Shown piece by piece: positions 6,236 through 14,282 of a stretch of 19,680 bases of DNA; the first letter of the stretch is position 1, and each line of letters begins with the position of its first letter. This DNA comes from CAYQTE01 sp964420285. GTDB lineage: Bacteria > Planctomycetota > Phycisphaerae > Tepidisphaerales > Tepidisphaeraceae. Where the stretch lies: the NCBI GenBank assembly GCA_964420285.1, contig CAYQTE010000078.1, positions 1 through 19,680 of the forward strand, read 5' to 3'. The notes beneath the pieces were generated by a model. The model was not told the DNA's origin, did no database searches, and saw only the letters and a list, made by a program, of their open reading frames with translations. The position numbers and the translations under genes are program-made.

Positions 6236-7741
6236 ATGCTTGTCGAGCCGATTCTCAGCCACGCACGCGAAAAGCCAAACGAACCGGCCATTATCGACGA
6301 CCAGGGCCAATACACCTACGCCCAATTGGCCGCCATGTCCATTGGACTGAGCCGCATGCTCGCCGCACGCACGACCCGGCCGACCGTCGGGCTCATGCTG
6401 CCCGCGGGCGTCGGGTTCGTGGCCAGTTTCTACGGAACACTCCTGGCGGGCAAGGCCGTCGTCCCCATCAATTTCCTCCTGGGCGACCGCGAGATCGCAC
6501 ACGTGCTCAAAGACAGCGGCATCGACACCATCCTGAGTATCCCACCGCTGATCGGGCGGCTCAAGGATTCCGGCCTGAACCTCATCGACCTGCTACAACT
6601 TCCCAGGCCAACGCCGATTGCCGAGCTGCCTCCCGACAGCGCCATTGTCCCGGCCAAATCTCCCGACGATCTGGCGGTGCTCATGTACACCAGCGGCACC
6701 AGCGGACTGCCCAAGGGAGTCGAGCTGACGTACAACAATCTGCAAAGCGATGTTGACGCCTCGATCGTGCAGGCGGCACTCAAGGAGAAGCACGTGTTCC
6801 TTGGCGTGATTCCGCTCTTTCACGCCTTCGGATTAACCGGCATGATGCTCGCTCCCATCCAACTGGGATCGCTCACCGTCTACATCGCCCGCTTCAGCCC
6901 CGTCGCGGCCTGGAACGCCATCAAGAAGCACAACGTCTCGCTCATGTTCGCCGTCCCCAGCATGTACGCCGCCATCGCCAATCTCAAAAGTGCCACGGCC
7001 GATGATTTCAAGCAGATGTACGCCATGCTCACCGGCGGCGAGCCGTTGCCGGCCGCATTGGTCCAGAAATTTCGCGAACGGTTTAACCAGCCGCTCTACG
7101 AAGGTTACGGCCTGACCGAAACCAGCCCGGTTATCGCCGTCAATGTGCCACAATGCAGCCAGTACGGCAGCGTGGGCAGGCCGCTGGCGCCCGTGCAGGT
7201 CAGGATTGTCGATGATGATGGCAATCCCCTGCCGGTCAATTCCATCGGCGAAGTCTGGCTGCACGGGCCGATGATTATGAAGGGGTATCACAATCTCCCG
7301 GCCGAGACGGCGCAAGTGTTCAGCCCCGACGGTTTCTTCAAAACCGGCGACCTTGGCAAGATGGACGGCGAGGGATTCCTTCACATCACCGGTCGCAAGA
7401 AAGACATGATTATTGTGGCCGGGGAGAAGGCGTATCCGCGCGAGATCGAAGAGGTGCTGACCAAGCACGAGGCCGTTGCCGAGGCCGCAGTCGTGGGCCG
7501 CCGCGATGCGCGGCGAGGCGAACTGATCGTCGCGTTCATCGTTCTTAAGGAGGCGGCAACGTCCACCGGCGATGCCCTTCGCGATTTCTGCCGCGAACAG
7601 GCATTGCCGCAATGGAAAATCCCGCGCGAAGTGTATTTCGTCGAACAGCTTCCGCGTTCGCCCACGGGAAAGGTTCTCAAGCGCATCCTCTCCGAACAAG
7701 CCGCCGCCGCCGCGGAAGGACCTGCTGCGAGCAGCCCATGA
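6236..7741 (+). CDS. AMP-dependent synthetase/ligase (long-chain acyl-CoA synthetase-like)
   Basis: This 501-aa adenylate-forming enzyme would activate a carboxylic acid with ATP and pass it to CoA or a carrier thiol. All core motifs are present: A3 P-loop MYTSGTSGLPKGVEL near residue 147, A5 YGLTETSPV near 291, A7 KTGDLG near 375, A8 GRKKDMIIVAGEKAYPREIE near 386, and A10 PRSPTGKVLKR with its catalytic lysine near 478. Length is typical of FadD-like acyl-CoA ligases. The ATG at 6236 is preferred because GAGG lies 7 nt upstream; a TTG at 6215 could add seven residues. No acyl-carrier protein or beta-oxidation gene is adjacent, so the substrate is unknown. The next gene is hemL after a repeat-containing gap, so an operon is uncertain. 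Confidence 0.88.
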   Translation: MLVEPILSHAREKPNEPAIIDDQGQYTYAQLAAMSIGLSRMLAARTTRPTVGLMLPAGVGFVASFYGTLLAGKAVVPINFLLGDREIAHVLKDSGIDTILSIPPLIGRLKDSGLNLIDLLQLPRPTPIAELPPDSAIVPAKSPDDLAVLMYTSGTSGLPKGVELTYNNLQSDVDASIVQAALKEKHVFLGVIPLFHAFGLTGMMLAPIQLGSLTVYIARFSPVAAWNAIKKHNVSLMFAVPSMYAAIANLKSATADDFKQMYAMLTGGEPLPAALVQKFRERFNQPLYEGYGLTETSPVIAVNVPQCSQYGSVGRPLAPVQVRIVDDDGNPLPVNSIGEVWLHGPMIMKGYHNLPAETAQVFSPDGFFKTGDLGKMDGEGFLHITGRKKDMIIVAGEKAYPREIEEVLTKHEAVAEAAVVGRRDARRGELIVAFIVLKEAATSTGDALRDFCREQALPQWKIPREVYFVEQLPRSPTGKVLKRILSEQAAAAAEGPAASSP

Positions 7742-7790
7742 AGAATTGCGACTTATCGCATGAGGACACGAGGAAGCCAATGCAACTGAC

Positions 7791-7889
7791 AAAAATTCAA
7801 ACCGCCAAGTGCGCCAAGATCGCCAAGAACACAACGCAAATAAGACGCCATTGGCGTTCTTGGCGCACTTGGCGGTTCAATTGATTTTT
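7791..7889. repeat. MITE/REP-like palindromic intergenic repeat
   Basis: AACCGCCAAGTGCGCCAAGA (7800-7819) is perfectly inverted at 7858-7877. Outside the arms, AAAAATTCAAACC and the complement of GGTTCAATTGATTTTT extend the dyad imperfectly. The left arm is built of three tandem 9-mers, CGCCAAGTG, CGCCAAGAT and CGCCAAGAA (7803-7829); the right arm has two inverted units. A smaller hairpin, ACGCCA-T-TGGCGT (7845-7857), sits at the tip. It carries no gene and looks like a non-autonomous dispersed element. Copy number cannot be judged from this window. I see no convincing target-site duplication. Confidence 0.65.
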
Positions 7890-7917
7890 CCGCGTATCCA
7901 AAAAGGTCCGAACCAAC

Positions 7918-9243
<1,326 letters not shown>

Positions 9244-9260
9244 GACCTGCGTTGAGTTTT

Positions 9261-9887
9261 TCAATTCGACGGCAAGGTCGTCGGCATCGTCACCGGAAAT
9301 GGCCCCGTCGTCGCCCGCTTGGCAATCGTGGTTGCTTGGGCGCCGAGAACATACTCAACGTGCCCGTCGCCGAAGAGCACGTAGGTGCCGCCACTCCGAT
9401 AGTTGCCAGGCCGTTCGTACGCGATGATCATGTCGCTGGTTACGGTCTTCGTCGTCAAACCTCGGCCGAGATAGACATAGGAGCAATGCCCAGGAGTCAT
9501 CAATTGATCCAGAATCGCCTGCGTCGTCGGTCCATCGGCCGGTGAGTCGTTGCTGAGAGGCGACACGAAGATCCCACTGGTAACATCCTCGGTCGCGAGG
9601 ATCGTGCGAAGTGAGTCGGGATATTCGCCCTGGTTATCCGCCGTGTACATTTGGATCGCCTCCCCGATCGAACGCAAATTGGCCGCTGACTTGATATTGA
9701 TCCCGGAGGTGTAATATCCCACGCCAGATTGCCTCTGCTTCAATGCCACCCAGAAGCCGATCGGCAGCCAAATTGCCAACACGATCGCCAAGAGCAACCA
9801 AGTCGACCAGTGCCATCGCGGGTTTGGGAAATGCCGCGGATTCGCGTAATCAAGCGGGTGGGGACCATTGGGATCGGATTCGGACAT
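9261..9887 (-). CDS. Membrane-anchored H-X9-DG-type (pilin-like/DUF1559-like) protein
   Basis: The 208-aa protein has one N-terminal membrane helix (WSTWLLLAIVLAIWLPIGFWVAL) after a short, polar, probably cytoplasmic head. A helix like those of planctomycete pseudopilins follows (SAANLRSIGEAIQMYTADNQGEYP), and it ends with YVLFGDGHVEYV, the H-X9-DG style C-terminal motif. It lacks the G/F-TLIELLV prepilin cleavage signature, so it is probably not a processed pilin but a stand-alone relative. The ATG at 9887 is chosen for the GAGGTGAGC just upstream. The function of this very abundant planctomycete family is unknown. It converges with hemL. Confidence 0.65.
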   Translation of the reverse strand: MSESDPNGPHPLDYANPRHFPNPRWHWSTWLLLAIVLAIWLPIGFWVALKQRQSGVGYYTSGINIKSAANLRSIGEAIQMYTADNQGEYPDSLRTILATEDVTSGIFVSPLSNDSPADGPTTQAILDQLMTPGHCSYVYLGRGLTTKTVTSDMIIAYERPGNYRSGGTYVLFGDGHVEYVLGAQATTIAKRATTGPFPVTMPTTLPSN

Positions 9888-10072
9888 GCTCACCTCTGGA
9901 AAGGCCGCCAACCGGCCATGGAATCATCATATCAATATCTCTCTGGCCGCGCGCCGGAAAATTGCAGAATTGCCGCGTCAGGCGGCACCCTGCCAACGCA
10001 TCATATCTCCCGCTGCTGCAAATCGTTACGGATCTTCTTTTCTGTCGCTTATCTGCCCGTCGCGTCATAGAA

Positions 10073-10105
10073 AAAATGCCGAAATCACGGTCTTGGCGGC
10101 ATTTT
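10073..10105. other. 9-bp inverted repeat between divergent genes
   Basis: AAAATGCCG (10073-10081) and CGGCATTTT (10097-10105) form a perfect inverted repeat with a 15-nt loop. It resembles a bidirectional terminator in form, but it lies about 50 nt upstream of the start at 10157, in the 269-bp gap between divergently oriented genes. A leader structure or operator is equally possible. I see nothing else firm in 9888-10156. Confidence 0.45.
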
Positions 10106-10156
10106 CGCCCTTCGTCCTTGAAACATCCGGGCGTTGCGGGTGTATTACTCATCGAC

Positions 10157-10486
10157 ATGACCGATCAGACTCCACCCTCCAACCGGCTGCCTTTGCCGCT
10201 GGCGTTCTTTATGGTATTTACGTGCGCCGTCTGGTGCGGCCTATGGATCATTGTGGCACACGTCGCCCGGTGGAAATTGCAGTGGCTGTACCAATATCGC
10301 GATTACGTCTGGGAAGCGGCCGTCGTTTTCATCACGATGGGCGCGGGGATCATGTACCTGGCCGTCGATCAGGTCGGCCGGGGCCTGCGCGATCTGTGGC
10401 AGGAGAGCCTGCGCCGACAAGTCGAACAGGAGAACATCGACTCGGCGGCCGGAAGCGACACATCAAATATCGGCCTGCGGAATTAG
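10157..10486 (+). CDS. Small two-helix membrane protein, function unknown
   Basis: The 109-aa frame encodes two clear hydrophobic helices (LAFFMVFTCAVWCGLWIIVAHVA at about 14-36 and WEAAVVFITMGAGIMYLAVDQV at about 49-70) followed by a charged cytosolic-type tail (LRDLWQESLRRQVEQENIDS). I do not recognise the family. The start ATG at 10157 follows no strong ribosome site; the frame is open further upstream, but that part is not protein-like. It precedes the next gene by 80 nt, with a GC-rich hairpin between them. Confidence 0.6.
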   Translation: MTDQTPPSNRLPLPLAFFMVFTCAVWCGLWIIVAHVARWKLQWLYQYRDYVWEAAVVFITMGAGIMYLAVDQVGRGLRDLWQESLRRQVEQENIDSAAGSDTSNIGLRN

Positions 10487-10502
10487 CGCGTGTGCACTTA
10501 CC

Positions 10503-10528
10503 CCCTCCCCTTTTACTCAGGGGGAGGG
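10503..10528. repeat. G/C-rich hairpin, dispersed-repeat-like
   Basis: CCCTCCCC (10503-10510) pairs with GGGGAGGG (10521-10528) around a 10-nt loop. The same C-rich/G-rich composition continues to about 10540 (GCGGTGGGGG). Short palindromes of this type are common dispersed intergenic elements in many bacteria. There is no T-run, so a simple intrinsic terminator is unlikely. Confidence 0.45.
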
Positions 10529-10566
10529 TTGCGGTGGGGGCCGACCACTGCGGCGCTGCTCGCGGA

Positions 10567-11961
10567 ATGAGCCTTGCAAAGCTGCTGGCGAAGAACCCCC
10601 ACTTCTATCCTGCCCCTGTGTACAAAGTGAGGAGAAGAAGACGGCTGCGCGGCATATCGGGCGCGCTCATGGCCGCAGTGTTGCTCTGGGGCACTCTCCT
10701 GACCAGCGCTGGCCATGCCGCTGTCGATTTCCGTGCAAACCTCCCGCTATCCGGCTATTACCGCCCCGGCCGGTATATGCCCGTGCAATGGAACGGCCGG
10801 GGTACGATCCCACCTTTCACTTTGCGTGCCGATGCGGCTGTTGCCACTATCATTGGCGCACCCGATCCAGCAGGCTTGGCGCCGTTCCTGCCCATCGGGT
10901 CAATCGACGCGGTTTCGCTGCATTCGACCGATGGCTCGATCGATGCTCGCCTTCCCCTGCACGAACTCACGCCTGCCGATATATTGATCGCCAGCGCCGA
11001 TGATCGGGTGGCGCTGGACGATGTGGCCAGATCGCTGGCACCGGGGAAGACCGCGACCGCGCTGCGTCTGGACGCGGCCAATCCGCTGCCCGGCCCGGCC
11101 GTTGCGTATACGACTATCGACTTGCTGGTCCTGACCACCAAGCAAGTCCGCGATCTGTCGGATGATGCCGTCGGGACGCTTCTGGCCGGGGGAACGGTTC
11201 TGGTCGTTGCCGCCGATGTGCCGCCGGATGGTCTTTGGCCATGGCGAGCGGATGGCCGATTCTACGTTCTGGCCGGTCCCCCGCCGCTGGCGCCGCAATC
11301 GGCGGCGGGAGCCAATGCACTGTATTCATCGTGGCGGCCCGGCTTGACGGATTTCACCCGGCGGCAGGCGTGGCTGATGGGACTTGCGGCCGGGTTGCTG
11401 CTGGTGGGAATTTCACTGTGGCGTTCGCGCCGGATGCTACCGGCGTTCGCTGTTGCCGTTGTTTTCGCCGTGGCGGGCATATCGGCATGGCAGAACGCCC
11501 AGCCGCTGGTTGCCTGCGCGAATGCCGATGTCGTTCTTCGAACGCCCCGGATCGAACGCACCGATCGCTGGATCATCCAGCAATGCGATCGCGCCGCCGA
11601 TTCGATCATCCCGTTCGACGGCTTCACCATCCCGGCCGTCGAAAACCCCCGCCAGGCCGGCGACGTGTCGGTCATCTGCCAATCTACCGGTAAGCCGCTG
11701 GCACTGCGCTGGCAATTCGCCGACGGCCCGCGTCCGCCGGAGGTCACCATTATCGGCCACGCACGCGCCAAAGCGGCGGCAGCCGCGCCAATGGCGGCGA
11801 CGGATTCTCCAGCGGCATCGCCGCTGTCGCCGTTGGCGGCGAGCATCTACCATTGTCCGATCATCGGAGCCGCGCCTATGGAATCCAATTCACGGGCGGT
11901 CCCCGCCAATGCATACGGCATCTTCTGGCCCGGCATCGTCATCGACGGCACCGAGCGGTAA
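10567..11961 (+). CDS. Exported/membrane protein of unknown function, possible amidotransferase-like regulatory fold
   Basis: From the ATG at 10567 the protein has 464 residues. A run of arginines (VRRRRRLRG) and a hydrophobic core (ALMAAVLLWGTLLTSAGHAA) form a signal sequence ending near residue 52. A beta-rich extracytoplasmic region follows (FRANLPLSGYYRPGRYMPVQW), then a segment reading YTTIDLLVLTTKQVRDL and GTLLAGGTVLVVAA. Two helices (MGLAAGLLLVGISLW at about 270, AFAVAVVFAVAGISAW at about 293) and a second soluble domain complete it. The middle pattern recalls DUF4350/GATase-like membrane proteins in planctomycete MoxR-type clusters, but this is only an impression. The start is uncertain: a GTG at 10627, directly before the arginines, would give a more normal signal peptide, and neither start has a ribosome site. 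Confidence 0.55.
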   Translation: MSLAKLLAKNPHFYPAPVYKVRRRRRLRGISGALMAAVLLWGTLLTSAGHAAVDFRANLPLSGYYRPGRYMPVQWNGRGTIPPFTLRADAAVATIIGAPDPAGLAPFLPIGSIDAVSLHSTDGSIDARLPLHELTPADILIASADDRVALDDVARSLAPGKTATALRLDAANPLPGPAVAYTTIDLLVLTTKQVRDLSDDAVGTLLAGGTVLVVAADVPPDGLWPWRADGRFYVLAGPPPLAPQSAAGANALYSSWRPGLTDFTRRQAWLMGLAAGLLLVGISLWRSRRMLPAFAVAVVFAVAGISAWQNAQPLVACANADVVLRTPRIERTDRWIIQQCDRAADSIIPFDGFTIPAVENPRQAGDVSVICQSTGKPLALRWQFADGPRPPEVTIIGHARAKAAAAAPMAATDSPAASPLSPLAASIYHCPIIGAAPMESNSRAVPANAYGIFWPGIVIDGTER

Positions 11962-11992
11962 TGGCATGTTGAATTTGGTCGCCGGAGCTTCG

Positions 11993-12463
11993 TCAGGCGG
12001 TGACGAAACTCGCCGGGTCGCTCCAGTTGGCTTCGGGGAATTGGCGAGAGAGATCAACGACGATATGGCCGTCGGAATTCACGCTGATCGCATAGCGTGG
12101 CAGCGAGGTTTTCGCGGGGCCGGCCGTGCGCACGCCTTCGGGGGTAAACATGCTCTTGTGCTTGGGGCAGAACAAGATCGCGCCCTGAATCTGCACGTCC
12201 GCGCCCTGGTGGGTACATTTGCTGCTGCTGGCGAAGATCTTGCCGTTTTCGCGAGTAACCACGATGTGGTCGGCGGCGATAAACTTGTCGTGCATGCCAT
12301 CGGCCGCATAATCCGCTTTGGGTCCGACATCAACGGACTTTGCCATTGGCATCGTTGTGGGCGCAGTTGTTTGTGCCTGGGCTTCATGGCCTCGGCACAG
12401 AGCACACGCCGCCGTCGCCGCAGCCGCAGCCGTCATAAACTCGCGTCGATTGATCTCCGCCAT
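11993..12463 (-). CDS. Tat-exported Rieske [2Fe-2S] protein, copy 1
   Basis: The 156-aa protein starts at the ATG 12463 (AGGAGG 7 nt upstream). INRREFMTAAAAATAACALC is a twin-arginine signal, with likely cleavage near AQA-Q (about residue 30). The Rieske cluster ligands are C83-T-H85 (CTHQG) and C99-P-K-H102 (CPKH), the CxH-x13-CxxH pattern for a [2Fe-2S] centre with two Cys and two His ligands. Fe-S proteins are normally exported folded, which fits Tat. It is a stand-alone small Rieske domain with no membrane helix after the signal and no cytochrome b nearby, so it is probably a periplasmic electron carrier or a subunit of an unseen oxidoreductase. It is a tandem paralogue of the gene at 12576-13043. 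Confidence 0.85.
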   Translation of the reverse strand: MAEINRREFMTAAAAATAACALCRGHEAQAQTTAPTTMPMAKSVDVGPKADYAADGMHDKFIAADHIVVTRENGKIFASSSKCTHQGADVQIQGAILFCPKHKSMFTPEGVRTAGPAKTSLPRYAISVNSDGHIVVDLSRQFPEANWSDPASFVTA

Positions 12464-12575
12464 ACACTGTCCTCCTGGCAAAAGGGTTAGATGAATTGGC
12501 CCGGAATTCTAGGCGCCAATTTCCGATTGGCAAGAAAAATCTGAATCACTGCCGGCAAATTGCGGGTCAGGAGCG

Positions 12576-13043
12576 TCAGGCCGTGACAAAACTGGCCGGA
12601 TCGGCCCATTTCGCCTCGGGGAACTGAGTGCTCAGGTCCACAATGAGATGGCCGTTGGAATCCAGACGGATGCCAAATCGCGGCAGGGATGTTTTTGGCG
12701 GGCCGCTGACCCTGGCGCCTTCGGCCGAGAAGAGCGCTTTGTGCTTGGGGCAGTACAATTGCGTGCCCTGGATGCGTACGTCGACGCCCTGGTGGGTGCA
12801 TTTGCTGCTGCTGGCAAAGATCTTTCCGCTCTCGCGGGTGACAACAATGTGATCGGTGGCGATGAATTTGTCATGCATGCCGTCGGCCGCGTAGTCTGAT
12901 TTGGGGCCGACGTCCACAGTCTTGGCCGATGGAATCGTCGCAGGTGCAGTTGTTTGAGCGAGGGCTGTCTGGCAGTGGCAGAACGCGCACGTGGCCGTTG
13001 CCGCCGCTGCCGCAATGAATTCTCGCCGATTGATTTCGGACAT
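12576..13043 (-). CDS. Tat-exported Rieske [2Fe-2S] protein, copy 2
   Basis: The 155-aa protein aligns with copy 1 along its whole length with a one-residue gap. By eye about seven in ten residues match, including the C-termini (WADPASFVTA against WSDPASFVTA). The twin-arginine signal is EINRREFIAAAAATATC, and the cluster ligands CTHQG and CPKH are intact. AGGAGA lies upstream of the ATG. In transcription order it precedes copy 1 by 112 nt, and each copy has its own ribosome site. The signal peptide carries a CAFCH (CxxCH) sequence that copy 1 lacks (CALCR); predicted cleavage after ALA would remove it. The recent-looking duplication suggests either two partners or dosage. Confidence 0.85.
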   Translation of the reverse strand: MSEINRREFIAAAAATATCAFCHCQTALAQTTAPATIPSAKTVDVGPKSDYAADGMHDKFIATDHIVVTRESGKIFASSSKCTHQGVDVRIQGTQLYCPKHKALFSAEGARVSGPPKTSLPRFGIRLDSNGHLIVDLSTQFPEAKWADPASFVTA

Positions 13044-13415
13044 CGTCTGTTCTCCTGGGAAGAAGGGAAGCTGTTATGGCCGACATCGTAATATTCAAAA
13101 CGGGGCAAGCAAGGCCCAATCATGTATTCCGGCGATGATTGCGCCGGATGGGCTCGCATTGCGAGTTGCAGGCGTAGTTGGCCTTACCAAATTGCCTATC
13201 CGGCGCAAAACCCCACACGGCCGGCGCGCGAGGCAAGGCACGATCTGCTGGATCGAGATCCCCAGACTCCGGGAGTTTGTCGATTCGATTGTTAATGCCG
13301 CGTTAGCCACTTGACCCAAAGCCACCGAGTGTTCAAGGTAGACCACAAAATTGAGCCGCCGACCCGTGCCCTGCCTGTTGGGCGCGGGCGAGCCATCCGA
13401 CTCAGGAGCATGGGC
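13044..13415. other. 372-bp divergent intergenic region without a recognisable gene
   Basis: The region lies between the start of Rieske copy 2 and the start of the response regulator. Small open frames exist on both strands, but none resembles a protein. The only structure I can support is the hairpin near its right end (13363-13388). It must carry promoters in both directions, but no convincing -35/-10 pair stands out. Confidence 0.5.
13363..13388 (+). other. Leader hairpin upstream of the response regulator
   Basis: CCCGTGCCC (13363-13371) pairs with GGGCGCGGG (13380-13388), 9 bp including one G-U pair, around an 8-nt loop. It ends 15 nt before the AGGAG ribosome site (13404-13408). It may influence translation or may be a dispersed GC-rich repeat. 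Confidence 0.4.
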
Positions 13416-14222
13416 ATGACGCCAATCCATGATTCATCCCGTTCGACGTCCACCGTCGGTTTCTCCCTGGCATCGCCAGCCTCGCGCGGCGGCACGTCGT
13501 CGGCGCCGGCCGCTTCATTGCGAAAGAAACGCGTCCTGGTCGTCGATGACGAGAAGGATCTCGTCGAATTGATCAGCTTCAACCTCGCCCGCAACGGCTA
13601 TGACGTCGTGGCGGCCGGCACCGGCAACGACGCCCTTGAAGTCGCCACCGCTCAGCTCCCCGACATCATCATCCTCGATCTCATGCTCCCCGGAATCTCG
13701 GGTCTGGATGTCGCACGACGCCTCAAGGCTGAACCCCGCACCAACCCGATCCCCATCATCATGCTCACGGCCAAGGGTGAGGAAACCGATGTCGTGGTCG
13801 GCCTGACGCTGGGGGCCGACGATTATGTCACCAAGCCGTTTAGCATGAAGATCCTGCTGGCGCGGTTGAATTCCGTGCTGCGCCGCACCGAAACCGCCGT
13901 GCCCACGGCCGATGGCACGCTCCGCGCCGGGCCGTTGACGATCGACACGTCAAAACACGAAGCCACCTGCTCGGGCGAAACGATCAAGCTCACATTGACC
14001 GAATTCAAACTCCTGACCGCCCTGATCACCGCCCGCGGCCGCGTGCTCACGCGCGATCAGCTCATGGACAAGGCCATGGGCGCCGACGTCTTCGTGACCG
14101 ATCGGGCCATCGATGTACATGTCACGGCCATCCGCAAGAAACTCGGCAACGCAAGCTGGCTGGTCCACACCGTCCGCGGCGTCGGCTACCGCCTGCGCGA
14201 AAGCGCCGAGGAGCCGGACTGA
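13416..14222 (+). CDS. PhoB/OmpR-family response regulator with Ser/Thr/Ala-rich N-terminal extension
   Basis: The 268-aa protein has a receiver domain (about residues 42-160) with the acidic pocket VLVVDDEKD, phosphoacceptor D88 in IIILDLMLPG, the switch threonine in IIMLTAKG, and K140 in YVTKPFS. A C-terminal winged helix follows (TLTEFKLLTALITARGRVLT, then DRAIDVHVTAIRKKLG and VHTVRGVGYRL). It would bind DNA as a phosphorylated dimer. The first 40 residues are a low-complexity extension not found in typical PhoB (about 230 aa). The ATG at 13416 is favoured because AGGAG lies 7 nt upstream; the ATG at 13410 is only 1 nt from that site. No histidine kinase is adjacent, so the partner is elsewhere. 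The next gene is convergent. Confidence 0.88.
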   Translation: MTPIHDSSRSTSTVGFSLASPASRGGTSSAPAASLRKKRVLVVDDEKDLVELISFNLARNGYDVVAAGTGNDALEVATAQLPDIIILDLMLPGISGLDVARRLKAEPRTNPIPIIMLTAKGEETDVVVGLTLGADDYVTKPFSMKILLARLNSVLRRTETAVPTADGTLRAGPLTIDTSKHEATCSGETIKLTLTEFKLLTALITARGRVLTRDQLMDKAMGADVFVTDRAIDVHVTAIRKKLGNASWLVHTVRGVGYRLRESAEEPD

Positions 14223-14282
14223 CCCGCGGGCGAGGCGCAGGTGATGCGCGGCGGCCACATTCCCCTTCGTTGGGGGGGCCAA

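Noticed and set aside
7800..7880. CRISPR-like or tandem repeat array
   Set aside because: The repeated 9-mers are contiguous and organised as one inverted repeat, with no spacers and no cas genes nearby.
9868..10566. Long N-terminal extension of the unknown membrane protein frame
   Set aside because: It overlaps the better-supported 109-aa membrane protein in another frame and a non-coding repeat; it has no signal or domain before the arginine-rich start region.
12515..12531. GCCAAT-TTCCG-ATTGGC hairpin followed by A-rich sequence, as a terminator for Rieske copy 2
   Set aside because: On the transcribed minus strand the T-run precedes the hairpin rather than following it, so it cannot work as an intrinsic terminator in that direction.
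13044..13415. Small genes in the Rieske-regulator gap
   Set aside because: Frames of 80-110 codons on both strands show no conserved-looking composition or ribosome sites.
14223..14282. Possible bidirectional terminator between the response regulator and the methyltransferase
   Set aside because: Small hairpins (GCGCA/TGCGC, CCCC/GGGG) are present, but there is no T-run on either strand.
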